A DNA stretch of 17,192 bases from Halobacteriales archaeon QS_9_67_15 (GCA_003023165.1 PXSD01000139.1:1-17192); one strand, 5' to 3'; positions 1 through 7,665 are shown, numbered from the stretch's first letter. Program-made: numbers and translations. Notes: a model not told the origin generated them from the sequence alone.

Positions 1-1
1 C

Positions 2-262
2 GACCAGCGCAACGGCGAGCAGTACAACCTCCACATCGGTCAGTGCATCTACTGCCGACTCTGCGAGGAGGTCTGTCCCGTCGACGCGATCCTGCTGACC
101 CAGAACTTCGAGTGGACTGCCGACACGAAAGACGAGTTCGTCCTCGACATGGAACAGCTGAAGAACGTTCCCTGGTACAAGGACATCGACCCGCTGGAGT
201 CGCGCGAACCTGACCGCGGCGGGTGGATCGGCGAAGGTGACGGCGAAGTGGACTACCAGTAG
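2..262 (+). CDS. nuoI: NADH dehydrogenase-like complex subunit I, 3' end
   Basis: This is the last 86 codons of a gene whose 5' part lies outside the window; the frame is open from base 2 to the TAG at 260-262. It shows a 4Fe-4S ferredoxin motif, CIYCRLCEEVCP (C-x2-C-x2-C-x3-CP), which binds the second cluster in two-cluster NuoI proteins. After it comes a tail (VPWYKDIDPLESREPDRGG) that I recognise from haloarchaeal NuoI. In that family the subunit sits in the peripheral arm of the respiratory complex and passes electrons toward the quinone site; in haloarchaea the donor is probably not NADH. The first cluster motif is not visible. A hairpin plus T-run follows the stop. A stand-alone ferredoxin is the alternative, but the tail argues for NuoI. 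Confidence 0.85.
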   Translation, partial: DQRNGEQYNLHIGQCIYCRLCEEVCPVDAILLTQNFEWTADTKDEFVLDMEQLKNVPWYKDIDPLESREPDRGGWIGEGDGEVDYQ

Positions 263-268
263 GACGGT

Positions 269-370
269 CCGCGCGAACGAAGTGAGCGCGGTTCCCCGCA
301 CCGAGCGGAGCGAGGTGCGGCTTTTTCGCCCACGTTTTTGCGCGAGTGGTCGTGAGCGGAGCGAACGACC
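269..370. repeat. Three hairpins with a shared 11-nt loop
   Basis: Three perfect inverted repeats occur in 102 bases: arms CCGCGC/GCGCGG (269-274, 286-291), CCGCACC/GGTGCGG (296-302, 314-320) and GGTCGT/ACGACC (348-353, 365-370). The stems differ in sequence, but each encloses an 11-nt loop of the form GARCGRAGYGA: GAACGAAGTGA once and GAGCGGAGCGA twice. Conserved loop with covarying stems suggests a structured repeat rather than chance GC richness. Similar GAGCGAAGCGAG-like strings are, from memory, common between genes in haloarchaea. One member may act as the nuoI terminator; the function of the group is unknown. Confidence 0.75.
296..326 (+). terminator. Hairpin plus T-run after nuoI
   Basis: The arms CCGCACC (296-302) and GGTGCGG (314-320) pair perfectly around an 11-nt loop, and CTTTTT follows at 321-326. 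The position, 34 bases after the nuoI stop and before the next promoter, fits a transcription terminator. Archaeal termination depends mainly on the T-run, and a second one (TTTTT) lies at 334-338. The same hairpin is the middle member of the repeated hairpin group at 269-370. Confidence 0.55.
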
Positions 371-400
371 CGAGCGGAAAAAGGTGGTGGCGCGACTGAA

Positions 401-410
401 ACGCTTATAT
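401..410 (+). promoter_or_regulatory. TATA box for the HAD hydrolase gene
   Basis: TTATAT at 405-410, preceded by a purine-rich GAAACGC stretch that could serve as the BRE, ends 23 bases before the ATG at 433. That spacing places the transcription start at or next to the ATG, so a leaderless mRNA is likely. No Shine-Dalgarno sequence is evident before the ATG. Confidence 0.6.
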
Positions 411-432
411 CAGCGTCCGCACAATAGGGGGT

Positions 433-1092
433 ATGACCTACGATACCGTCGTGTTCGACAACGACGGTGTCCTCGTCGGTCGGACCCACTTCGAGGTCCT
501 CCGAGAGGCGACCGCGGAGACGTTCACGCAGTTCGGTGTGAGCGACCCGGACCCCGATCACGTCGAGGACATGACGATCGGTGCGACTCCAGCGCAGGTA
601 GCGACAGTCAGTGACGTGTACGACTTCGACCCGGAGACGTTCTGGCGCGCTCGCGACAGTACGGTGTCCGGTGCACAGCAGGAAGAGGCCCGTGCGGGAC
701 GCAAAGCCCCGTACGACGACGTCCAGACGGTGGCCGACCTCGACGTCTCGACGGGTATCGTCAGCTCGAACCAGCAGGAGACGGTCGACTTCCTCCTCGA
801 CCACTTCGAGATATCGGAGCTGTTCGACACGGCCTACGGCCGAGAGGCGACGATCGAGAGCCTCAGGCTCCGGAAGCCCAACTCTCACTACCTCGAACAG
901 GCGCTGTCGGACCTCGACGCCGACTCGGCGCTCTACGTCGGCGACAACGAGTCCGACGTCCGGGCCGCGGAGAACGCCGGGATCGACTCCGCGTTCATCC
1001 GTCGCCCGCACCGAACGAACTGGGATCTCAACGTCTGGCCCACCTGGGACATCGACTCGCTCGACGACCTCCACGCCATCTGTAGCGCCTGA
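433..1092 (+). CDS. HAD-superfamily hydrolase
   Basis: A 219-residue protein with all four HAD motifs: motif I VVFDNDGVLV with nucleophile D9 and acid/base D11, motif II around S111 (IVSSNQQ), motif III lysine K148 (LRKPNSHY), and motif IV GDNESD with D171 and D175 for Mg2+. The insert between motifs I and II (about residues 17-90) is a helical cap of the C1 type. The family removes phosphate from small metabolites (phosphoglycolate phosphatase-like enzymes are the nearest type); the substrate cannot be told from the sequence. It is cytosolic and appears monocistronic, with its own TATA box and convergent acs1 downstream. ATG 433 was chosen because motif I normally lies within the first 10-15 residues and the TATA spacing agrees. 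Confidence 0.88.
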   Translation: MTYDTVVFDNDGVLVGRTHFEVLREATAETFTQFGVSDPDPDHVEDMTIGATPAQVATVSDVYDFDPETFWRARDSTVSGAQQEEARAGRKAPYDDVQTVADLDVSTGIVSSNQQETVDFLLDHFEISELFDTAYGREATIESLRLRKPNSHYLEQALSDLDADSALYVGDNESDVRAAENAGIDSAFIRRPHRTNWDLNVWPTWDIDSLDDLHAICSA

Positions 1093-1107
1093 TACGGATT
1101 ACTGTAG
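1092..1107 (+). repeat. Short dispersed repeat, copy 1
   Basis: ATACGGATTACTGTAG starts at the last base of the HAD stop codon. A 15/16 match, ATACGGATTATTGTAG, sits 24 bases after the transducer gene stop (9921-9936). Both are on the plus strand just 3' of a plus-strand gene. No inverted partner lies nearby. The origin is unknown; a solo end of a mobile element or a 3'-end signal are possible. Confidence 0.5.
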
Positions 1108-1179
1108 ATAGTTTCACAGCGGCCGACGTATTCGGGTTCATCAGACACTCGAAACCGGGATTTCATTCCAACCGGCGGT

Positions 1180-1207
1180 AAAAAACTACACGCTCGAACT
1201 TCGAGCG
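1180..1207 (-). terminator. Terminator of acs1
   Basis: Read on the minus strand, the perfect inverted repeat CGCTCGAA-G-TTCGAGCG (1207-1191) is followed five bases later by TTTTTT (1185-1180). It lies about 70 bases after the acs1 stop. A short GC-rich hairpin before a T-run is a convincing terminator. It also separates acs1 from the convergent HAD gene. Confidence 0.65.
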
Positions 1208-1276
1208 ACTGCCGAACATACCGGGTCGAGAACGGAAGGAGGGGCGTGTCGAAGGGGTCCCGGCCGCAGGTGGCGA

Positions 1277-3280
1277 TCAGTCGTCGCCGTGGACCTGGTC
1301 GCGGATCTCCTCGGGGACGCTCGGGTCGCGCAGCGTCGTGGTGTCGCCGAGTTCGTCGCCGTTGGAGATGTTCTCGAGGAGGCGACGCATGATCTTTCCG
1401 GAGCGTGTTTTCGGGAGGTCGTCGACGAAGACGACGCGCGCCGGGCGCGCGAACTTGCCGATCTCGTCCTCGACGGCTTCGATGATGCGGTCGCGGACCT
1501 CCTCCTGACCGGCGTCGATGCCGTCGCGGACGACCACGTACACGTCGGGGACTTCGCCCTTCTCGTCGTGGTCGCGGGAGGCGACGGCGGCCTCGGCAAC
1601 GTATTCGACCTCCGAGACGGCGGACTCGAGCTCCATCGTCCCGAGGCGATGCCCGGCGACGTTCATCACGTCGTCGAGACGACCGAGGACGCGGAAGTAG
1701 CCGTCGTCCTCGTGGACCGCGCCGTCACCGGCCTTGTACACCCAGTCCTCGCTGTCGGAGCTGTCCGTGTCCGAGAAGCCCTGCCAGTACTCCTCGATGA
1801 ACCGCTCGTCGTCGCCGTACACGGTCTGGAGCATCCCGGGCCACGGCTTCTCGATGACGAGGTTCCCGGCCTTGCCGCTGGCGGCCTCCATCGGTTCACC
1901 GCTGTCGTCGTAGAGCGCGGGCTGGATACCCGGTGCGGGCAGGCCCGCGGACCCGGGCTTCATGTCCTCGAGCGCGGGCAGGTTCGTGATGAGGTGGCCG
2001 CCGGTCTCGGTCTGCCACCACGTGTCGACGATGACCGCGCTCTCGTCGCCGATGTGCTTGTAGTACCACAGCCACGCCTCGGGCTGGATCGGTTCGCCGA
2101 CCGTCGTCATGTGGCGGAAGTCGAAGTCGTAGTCTTCGATGTGCTCCGCACCCCACTTCATGAACATGCGGACGGCCGTCGGCGACGTGTGGAAGATGTC
2201 CACGTCGTAGCGCTCGGCGATCTCCCAGATGCGGCCCTTGTGGGGGTGGTCCGGCGTGTCCTCGTACATGACCGATGTCGTTCCGAGCGAGAGCGGTCCG
2301 TAGACGATGTAGGAGTGACCCGTGATCCACCCGATGTCCGCAGCACACCAGTAGGTGTCCTCGGGTTCGATGTCGAGGACGTACTTCGAGGTCGCCGTGA
2401 CGTAGGAGAGGTAGCCACCGGTGCGGTGCTGGCACCCCTTCGGCTGGCCCGTCGTGCCGGAGGGGTACATCAGGAACAGCGGGTCCTCGGCGTCGCGGGA
2501 GACGGGGTCGACGCGGGCGCGCTCGTTGTCGGCGAGCAGGTCGTCCGCGAGGACGTACGGGTCGTCGCTGCCGATCTCGACGTCCTCGTGGAGTTCGTCG
2601 TGGCGGGTCCAGAGGACGACGGCGTCGACGTCGGACTCTGCGAGTTCGAGCGCCTCGTCGCACTTCTCCTTGTGGTTGAGGAACTCGCCGCGGCGGTAGT
2701 AGCCGTCGCAGGTGACGACGACGTCCGAATCGGCGTCGTCGATGCGGTCGGCCAGTGCCTGCGCGGAGAACCCGGCGAACACCTCCGAGTGGGGTGCGCC
2801 GATGCGAGCACAGGCCAGCATCGTCACCGGGAGCGCCGGGAGCATCGGGAGGTGACAGGTGACGACGTCGTCCTCCTCGACGCCCACGTCCCGGAACGCG
2901 GCGGCGGTCTCGTTGACGCGGTTGTACAGCTCCTGGTAGGTGATCGTCTCGCGTTCCTCGGCGTCCGTGCCTTCCCAGATGAACGCTGCCTGGTTCTTGC
3001 GCTCCTCCAGGTGGCGGTCGATGCAGTTGTAGGAGGCGTTGAGCTTCCCGCCGGTGAACCACTCGTAGAACGGCGGGTTCGAGTCGTCGAGTACCTCGTC
3101 CCAGTGCTCGTCCCAGTCGAGCAACTCGGCGTACTCCTCGAAGGCGTCGGGGTAGTTCTCGTCGAACCGGTCGTAGATACCGGGGTCTGAGACGTTGGCC
3201 TGGCCGACGAACTCCGTCGGCGGCCGGAAGTACTCCTGCTCTGTCAGACGCGTCTCCAGCGTGAGGTTGTCTTCGGACAT
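1277..3280 (-). CDS. acs: Acetyl-CoA synthetase (AMP-forming), copy 1
   Basis: A 667-residue cytosolic enzyme of usual Acs length (about 650). In this family it activates acetate with ATP to acetyl-AMP and then forms acetyl-CoA. Visible motifs: the N-terminal ACS segment (20-80), phosphate loop SGTTGQPKG (274-282), WWQTETGG (421-428) with the tryptophan that limits the acid pocket to acetate-size substrates, GDG (518-520), hinge and CoA-site region GRLDDVMNVAGHRLGT (533-548), and PKTRSGK ending at K629, the catalytic lysine that is acetylated in bacterial Acs. The loop begins YPSGTTG rather than YTSGTTG, a small oddity. ATG 3280 has AGGAGG at 3297-3292, so unlike its neighbours it is probably translated from a leadered mRNA. 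It is the last of three same-strand genes (acs2, regulator, acs1). Confidence 0.95.
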   Translation of the reverse strand: MSEDNLTLETRLTEQEYFRPPTEFVGQANVSDPGIYDRFDENYPDAFEEYAELLDWDEHWDEVLDDSNPPFYEWFTGGKLNASYNCIDRHLEERKNQAAFIWEGTDAEERETITYQELYNRVNETAAAFRDVGVEEDDVVTCHLPMLPALPVTMLACARIGAPHSEVFAGFSAQALADRIDDADSDVVVTCDGYYRRGEFLNHKEKCDEALELAESDVDAVVLWTRHDELHEDVEIGSDDPYVLADDLLADNERARVDPVSRDAEDPLFLMYPSGTTGQPKGCQHRTGGYLSYVTATSKYVLDIEPEDTYWCAADIGWITGHSYIVYGPLSLGTTSVMYEDTPDHPHKGRIWEIAERYDVDIFHTSPTAVRMFMKWGAEHIEDYDFDFRHMTTVGEPIQPEAWLWYYKHIGDESAVIVDTWWQTETGGHLITNLPALEDMKPGSAGLPAPGIQPALYDDSGEPMEAASGKAGNLVIEKPWPGMLQTVYGDDERFIEEYWQGFSDTDSSDSEDWVYKAGDGAVHEDDGYFRVLGRLDDVMNVAGHRLGTMELESAVSEVEYVAEAAVASRDHDEKGEVPDVYVVVRDGIDAGQEEVRDRIIEAVEDEIGKFARPARVVFVDDLPKTRSGKIMRRLLENISNGDELGDTTTLRDPSVPEEIRDQVHGDD

Positions 3281-3291
3281 CGTTATCGCCC

Positions 3292-3297
3292 CCTCCT
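3292..3297 (-). promoter_or_regulatory. Shine-Dalgarno sequence of acs1
   Basis: AGGAGG followed by GGG lies 8-11 bases before the acs1 ATG on the minus strand and matches the archaeal anti-SD. It supports ATG 3280 as the start and implies a 5' leader. A weak TATA-like ATTAAGA at 3372-3366 could start that leader. Full dependence on the upstream regulator transcript is also possible, as the gap is only 135 bases. Confidence 0.55.
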
Positions 3298-3415
3298 GGT
3301 TCGGTCGGACGACGGTCGGTGTGCGCGCGGTGACATGGCTCGTTCGATACGTGAGTCGACCGGACTCTTAATGCAACCGTCTAACTATCTTTGATGAAGG
3401 TCCGGGACGGCACGG

Positions 3416-5503
3416 TCACTCGTCGTCGAAGAAGGCGGTCAGCACTTTCTGCTGGGCCTTCCGGAGGTGGTTGTGGAGCGTCGGCGAGGAGACGCCGATG
3501 GAGTCGGCGAGTTCCTCGGCGGTGCTGCCGCGGGGCCACTCGAAGTAGCCGGCGAGGTAGGCGGCCCGCAGGACCGACTGCTGTTTCTCGGTGAGGTCGA
3601 CCTCCTGTTTCGAGAACAGCGAGGACTCGGGGAACGGCGACTGGAACCCGTCGAAGACGGCGCGCACGTCCGTCTCGGTGGTGAACTCCGCGGTGATGCG
3701 CTGGGCACCGTCTTCGGCGACGAACGCGGCGACGTGACCGCCGAGGTCGGTGAGAGTCGTCGCGGGCTCCTCGCCGGCGACGACGAACTCGACGAGCGAG
3801 GTGTCGCCGTAGTCGCGGATCAACCGCGCGTTCTCGACGCTGTCGACGCCCGCGGCGAAGTCGAACACCGCCTCCGGCGTCGTCTCGCGCATCGTCACGA
3901 AGTACAGGAGCGTCCCGCTCTCGCCGGGGACGAGCCCCTGGAGCTCGAACGTGCCGCCGAGGTGTTCGCTCGCGGCGACGAAGAAGGAGCGGTCGCTCTC
4001 CACCCGGAACTCGAGTTCGGTGACGCTGTCGGCCAGGAGGAGGTTCCGGCGTTCGACGTCCGTCATCGCCTGTGCCGTCTGCCAGCCGAGACTGGCCAGG
4101 ACGGCTCGCTCCGCCTCACCGAACGTCGCGTCGTCGCTGGCACCGAGCGCGAGCAGTCCGTGGGTCGTGTCGCCGTAGACGATCGGGACGAGCGCGACGC
4201 CGCCGACCGGTCCGTCATCGGTCTCGAACGGGGGCAAGCCCGACCCGTCCTCGCTGTCGAAGACGCGAACGCCGCGTTCGGTCGCGGGACGGCCGCTGTC
4301 GCCGTCGACCGATTCCGACGCCCGGGTTGCGAGCGACTCGGCCGTCGGCTCGTCGATCCCCTCCCAGGCCGTCGAGACGACGCCGCGGTCGCCGGTCACG
4401 GACCCGACCCACGCGAACTCGTAGGCCTCGGCGGCCGCGAGACGGTCACAGACGCCGGACGCCACCTCGGTGCGGGTCGAGGCGTCGTCGACCACCGCCG
4501 TCGTCGCGTCGAGCACCTCGACCGCGGTCGTCACTCGGGCCGAAACCGACTGTCCGCGTTCCGCCCGTCCGACGTCGCTGGCCGCTTCGCGGGGGAGGAA
4601 CGCGGCGACGTAGCCGGACTCCGTGCCGCCGGGGCCGCCGCGGGGAGTGGCGACCCTGACCGCGTCGGCCGCCGAACCGTCGGGTCGCCGGAGCGCGACT
4701 GCCGTCGGCTCGTCGGTGTCTGCGGGCACACCGGGCGCGTCCCCGCTGTAGAGCGACCCGACGTTGCGCCCCGCGACGTCTCCGTCGGCGTCCGTCAGGT
4801 CGGCGAACCCGTCGTTTGCGTACTCGACGAGGCCGTCCGGGCCGACGACGAGTACCCCGAACGCCGCCGACACGACCGCGCGACACACTTCGACCGTCGG
4901 GTCGGCGGCCCCCGGACCGGGGACGCTCGACCGCTCGAACTCGTCGAGGACGGTGTCGACGTCCACCGGGTCGAGGTGGCGCCGGAGCGTGTCGAGACTC
5001 TCCCAGGGACCGACCGCCTGAACGACGCGGGCGTCGACCTGTTCCCGATGGACGAGTCGTCGCGCGTAGTACCGACAGAGGTCCCGCGAAGAGACGCTCC
5101 GGAGCCTGTCGTCGCCGAACATCTCACCGGCCCGGTCGGTCACTTCCCCGACGATCATCTGGATCCGCCGCGGCGTCACGTCGACGAGACACTCGTCGGG
5201 GTCCAGCGCCCGCTCGTTGACGTACCGCCGCACGGCCGAGTAGACCGGCGTCGGCACGTACGCCTCCCGACCCGACTCGGCGTCGCTCCTGACGGTGAGG
5301 AACCGATGTGTCCCGTTCCTCGTCGTCCGCGTCTCGACGTCGCCGGACGTGACCCGCGCGATCTCCGGGGGCCGCAGTCCCACCTCACCGCAGAGCCGGA
5401 CGACGATCGACTCCCGGTACGTCTCTGCCGCCTGCCGCACCCGGTCGTACTCGTCGTCGGTCAGGTCGACCCAGCCGCTTTCAAACTCCGACCCCGTCTG
5501 CAT
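3416..5503 (-). CDS. Bat-like regulator: recombinase-fold + PAS + GAF + BAT + HTH_10
   Basis: A 695-residue multidomain cytosolic regulator. Residues about 10-180 resemble a tyrosine recombinase catalytic fold: box I GEVGLRPPEIARV with R44, then SSRDLCRYYARRLV (138-151) where HxLR is expected, then VGPWESLDTLRRHL. The box II histidine and arginine are replaced (R140, C143) and no tyrosine nucleophile is seen, so it should not cut DNA. Then come a PAS domain (about 205-305, VLVVGPDGLVEYANDGF), a GAF domain (about 325-480), the BAT domain (about 495-630) and a C-terminal HTH_10 (637-690, LTEKQQSVLRAAYLAGYFEWPR). The family, typified by the bacterio-opsin activator, links redox, light or small-molecule sensing to transcription. 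It lies between two acs genes on the same strand, so control of acetate activation is a reasonable inference, not shown. ATG 5503 has a TATA box at suitable distance. Confidence 0.88.
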   Translation of the reverse strand: MQTGSEFESGWVDLTDDEYDRVRQAAETYRESIVVRLCGEVGLRPPEIARVTSGDVETRTTRNGTHRFLTVRSDAESGREAYVPTPVYSAVRRYVNERALDPDECLVDVTPRRIQMIVGEVTDRAGEMFGDDRLRSVSSRDLCRYYARRLVHREQVDARVVQAVGPWESLDTLRRHLDPVDVDTVLDEFERSSVPGPGAADPTVEVCRAVVSAAFGVLVVGPDGLVEYANDGFADLTDADGDVAGRNVGSLYSGDAPGVPADTDEPTAVALRRPDGSAADAVRVATPRGGPGGTESGYVAAFLPREAASDVGRAERGQSVSARVTTAVEVLDATTAVVDDASTRTEVASGVCDRLAAAEAYEFAWVGSVTGDRGVVSTAWEGIDEPTAESLATRASESVDGDSGRPATERGVRVFDSEDGSGLPPFETDDGPVGGVALVPIVYGDTTHGLLALGASDDATFGEAERAVLASLGWQTAQAMTDVERRNLLLADSVTELEFRVESDRSFFVAASEHLGGTFELQGLVPGESGTLLYFVTMRETTPEAVFDFAAGVDSVENARLIRDYGDTSLVEFVVAGEEPATTLTDLGGHVAAFVAEDGAQRITAEFTTETDVRAVFDGFQSPFPESSLFSKQEVDLTEKQQSVLRAAYLAGYFEWPRGSTAEELADSIGVSSPTLHNHLRKAQQKVLTAFFDDE

Positions 5504-5531
5504 GCGTTAATTCGTGAATACACAGGAACCG

Positions 5532-5539
5532 AAATAAGT
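5532..5539 (-). promoter_or_regulatory. TATA box for the Bat-like regulator
   Basis: ACTTATTT on the minus strand ends 29 bases before the ATG at 5503. This predicts a start site within a few bases of the ATG and so an essentially leaderless mRNA. The remainder of the 217-base gap to acs2 (5540-5720) shows only a TATA-like GATATTTGG near 5650 on the minus strand, with no ORF behind it. Confidence 0.5.
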
Positions 5540-5720
5540 GATCCGGCTACGTCCCCGGCTGAACGACCGTCCGTGACGGCTCGATGCCCTATCCGCCGTC
5601 CCGGAGCGCGCGGCCGGTAAGGAATGGGATGGGGGTTTCGCCAAATATCTTCGTCCGAAACGACACGTCTCGAAGCGTCCGCAGACCGGCTGCTCTCGCG
5701 GGGCTGGGCTCGGCTCGGTG

Positions 5721-7634
5721 TCACTCGCGGTCGCTGAGTGCGGACTCGATCTCGCCGACGATCTCGGGGTTGCGGAGCGCGCTGGTGTCGCCGAGTTCGC
5801 CGTCGTTCGCGATGTCCTTGAGGAGGCGGCGGAGGAGTTTACCCGACCGCGTCTTCGGGAGTTCCGGCGTGAAGACCACCCGTTCGGGGACCGCGAACTC
5901 GCCGATCGTCGATTCGACACGGTCGGCGATCCAACGGCGCAGGCGCGCTTCGTCCTCGTGGCGCTCGTCCGTGCTGACGAAGGCGTAGACCGAGTCGACC
6001 GGCCCGCCGCTCCGGACGTCGACGATAGCCGCTTCGGCGACGCCCTCGACGCCGGCGATCGCGCTTTCGAGCTCCATCGTCCCGAGTCGATGGCCCGCGA
6101 TGGTCACGGTGTCGTCGAGTCGACCGAGCACCGTCACGTAGCCGTCGTCGTCGATGCGTGCGACGTCCTCGGTCACGTATTGCCAGCCGTCATCGGCGGC
6201 GTCGGCGTCCAGGTCCAGCGGCATGCCGGGCCACGGGGTCTCTACGGTGAGCCGACCGCCCTCCGCGGCCCCTGTGGGCTCCCCCGTCGGGCCGACGACG
6301 GTCACGTCGATGCCGGGGAGAGCGGGACCGGCGCTCCCCGGTTTCATCGCGTCGACGCCGGGAAGCGTCGAGAGCAGGATGCTCCCCGTCTCGGTCTGCC
6401 ACCACGTGTCGACAATGGGGCACTCGCGGTCGCCGACGTGGTCGTGGTACCACCACCACGCGCTGGGGTTGAGCGGCTCGCCGACCGACCCCAGGAGGCG
6501 AAGCGACGAGAGGTCGTGCGAGTCGGGGTGCTCGGTCCCCCACTTCATGAACGCCCGGATCGCCGTCGGAGCCGTGTAGAACACGTCGACGGCGTTGCGC
6601 TCGATGAGCTCCCACACTCGGTCCTTCTCCGGGTGGTCGGGCGCCCCCTCGTAGAGCAGTGTCGTCGTCCCCAGCGAGAGCGGACCGTAGACGAGGTAGG
6701 TGTGTCCGGTGATCCAGCCGATGTCGGCCGAACACCAGTAGGTGTCCTCGGGCTTCAGGTCGAGGACCGCGTGACTCGTCCACGCCGCGTGAGCGAGGTA
6801 GCCGCCCGTCGTGTGACGGACCTCCGTCGGTTCGCCCGTCGTCCCGGAGGTGTAGATGAGAAAGAGCGGGTCGTTCGCGCGACGGGAGACGGGTTCGACC
6901 TCCTCCCCCCGATGGTCGGACAGGAGGTCGTCGTACGCCGTCGCGTCGCCCAGTTTGATGCTTTCGTCGTCCAGGCGCTCGACGACGATGTCGGTCACCT
7001 CGTGGTCGACGGAGATCCGCGCGTTGTCGGCCTTGTTCTTCTGGTAGATCGCGTTCCCGCGGCGGTAGTAGCCGTCGCACGTCACCAGGTACTCTGACTC
7101 CGAGCGCTCCATGCGCTCCGCGAGCGCGGCCGCCGAGAATCCGGCGAACACGACGTTGTGCGGCGCACCGATGCGGGCACACGCGAGCATCGCGACCGGG
7201 AGTTCCGGGATAGACGGCATGTACAGCGTTACTACGTCACCCTCCTCGATTCCCAGCGACCGCAGTCCCGCCGCGAACTCGTTGACCTCGTGGTAGAGGT
7301 CCAGGTAGGTGTACGTGCGGCGCTCGCCGCGCTTCCCGATCCACTTGATCGCTGCCTGAGTCTTGCGCTCGGCGAGGTGCGTGTCGACGCAGTTCGCCGA
7401 GGCGTTCAGGCGTCCACCGGGAAACCAGCGTCCGCCCGACCGATCCCCGTCAAACACGGCGTCGTAGGGCTCCGTCCAGTCGACCATCGCGGCCGCCCGC
7501 TCCCAGCAGGCCGGCCAGTCGTCGAACGCCGCTGCGGACGCGGCGGTCACGTTCGCCCGGTCGACGAACGACTTCGGCGGTTCCACTGTCGAGCGTTCCC
7601 CCCTCGGTCCGTCGGCCGGCGACTCGTCAGCCAT
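5721..7634 (-). CDS. acs: Acetyl-CoA synthetase-like acyl-CoA synthetase, copy 2
   Basis: A 637-residue paralogue of acs1 with shared landmarks: FAGFSA (163-168), YWCSADIGWITGHTYLVYGPLSLG (299-322 region), WWQTETG (411-417), GRLDDTVTIAGHRLGT (504-519) and PKTRSGK ending at K599. The WWQTE tryptophan favours acetate or another very short acid. Two nucleotide-site motifs are altered. The phosphate loop reads SGTTGEPTE (263-271), so its lysine and last glycine are replaced. The usual GD of the A7 motif reads ED (489-490). It may be an active variant with shifted substrate, or a weak enzyme. ATG 7634 was chosen over an upstream in-frame start at 7853: the family N-terminus begins here, and a TATA box ends 25 bases before it. 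It is transcribed toward the Bat-like gene. Confidence 0.9.
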   Translation of the reverse strand: MADESPADGPRGERSTVEPPKSFVDRANVTAASAAAFDDWPACWERAAAMVDWTEPYDAVFDGDRSGGRWFPGGRLNASANCVDTHLAERKTQAAIKWIGKRGERRTYTYLDLYHEVNEFAAGLRSLGIEEGDVVTLYMPSIPELPVAMLACARIGAPHNVVFAGFSAAALAERMERSESEYLVTCDGYYRRGNAIYQKNKADNARISVDHEVTDIVVERLDDESIKLGDATAYDDLLSDHRGEEVEPVSRRANDPLFLIYTSGTTGEPTEVRHTTGGYLAHAAWTSHAVLDLKPEDTYWCSADIGWITGHTYLVYGPLSLGTTTLLYEGAPDHPEKDRVWELIERNAVDVFYTAPTAIRAFMKWGTEHPDSHDLSSLRLLGSVGEPLNPSAWWWYHDHVGDRECPIVDTWWQTETGSILLSTLPGVDAMKPGSAGPALPGIDVTVVGPTGEPTGAAEGGRLTVETPWPGMPLDLDADAADDGWQYVTEDVARIDDDGYVTVLGRLDDTVTIAGHRLGTMELESAIAGVEGVAEAAIVDVRSGGPVDSVYAFVSTDERHEDEARLRRWIADRVESTIGEFAVPERVVFTPELPKTRSGKLLRRLLKDIANDGELGDTSALRNPEIVGEIESALSDRE

Positions 7635-7658
7635 CTGTACGCACTCGCGCCGGAGTCG

Positions 7659-7665
7659 ATATAAA
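7659..7665 (-). promoter_or_regulatory. TATA box for acs2
   Basis: TTTATAT on the minus strand ends 25 bases before the ATG at 7634, the classic spacing for a leaderless haloarchaeal mRNA. The start decision for acs2 rests partly on this box. The extension up to 7853 would run through it and through the inverted element at 7781-7864. Confidence 0.65.

Noticed and set aside
1289..3190. Long plus-strand open frame opposite acs1
   Set aside because: It mirrors a clear acs gene. Antisense frames of this size are usual in GC-rich haloarchaeal genes; the translation is a low-complexity Val/Asp/Arg mix without motifs.
3283..3336. 17-codon minus-strand ORF ending two bases before acs1
   Set aside because: It resembles the livH leader in layout, but the peptide is arginine-rich, against the acidic trend, TATA spacing is poor (about 30 bases or more) and it does not overlap the acs1 start. 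More likely chance.
4910..5480. An integrase gene or mobile element signature
   Set aside because: The recombinase-like segment is an in-frame domain of a long regulator and lacks catalytic residues; no attachment sites or phage genes are nearby.
3467..5620. 717-codon plus-strand open frame opposite the Bat-like gene
   Set aside because: It is an antisense shadow of a multidomain protein with recognisable domains, and has no promoter or motif of its own.
5540..5720. Possible small gene or promoter in the acs2-regulator gap
   Set aside because: A TATA-like GATATTTGG near 5650 has no start codon or ORF behind it; no RNA structure was convincing.
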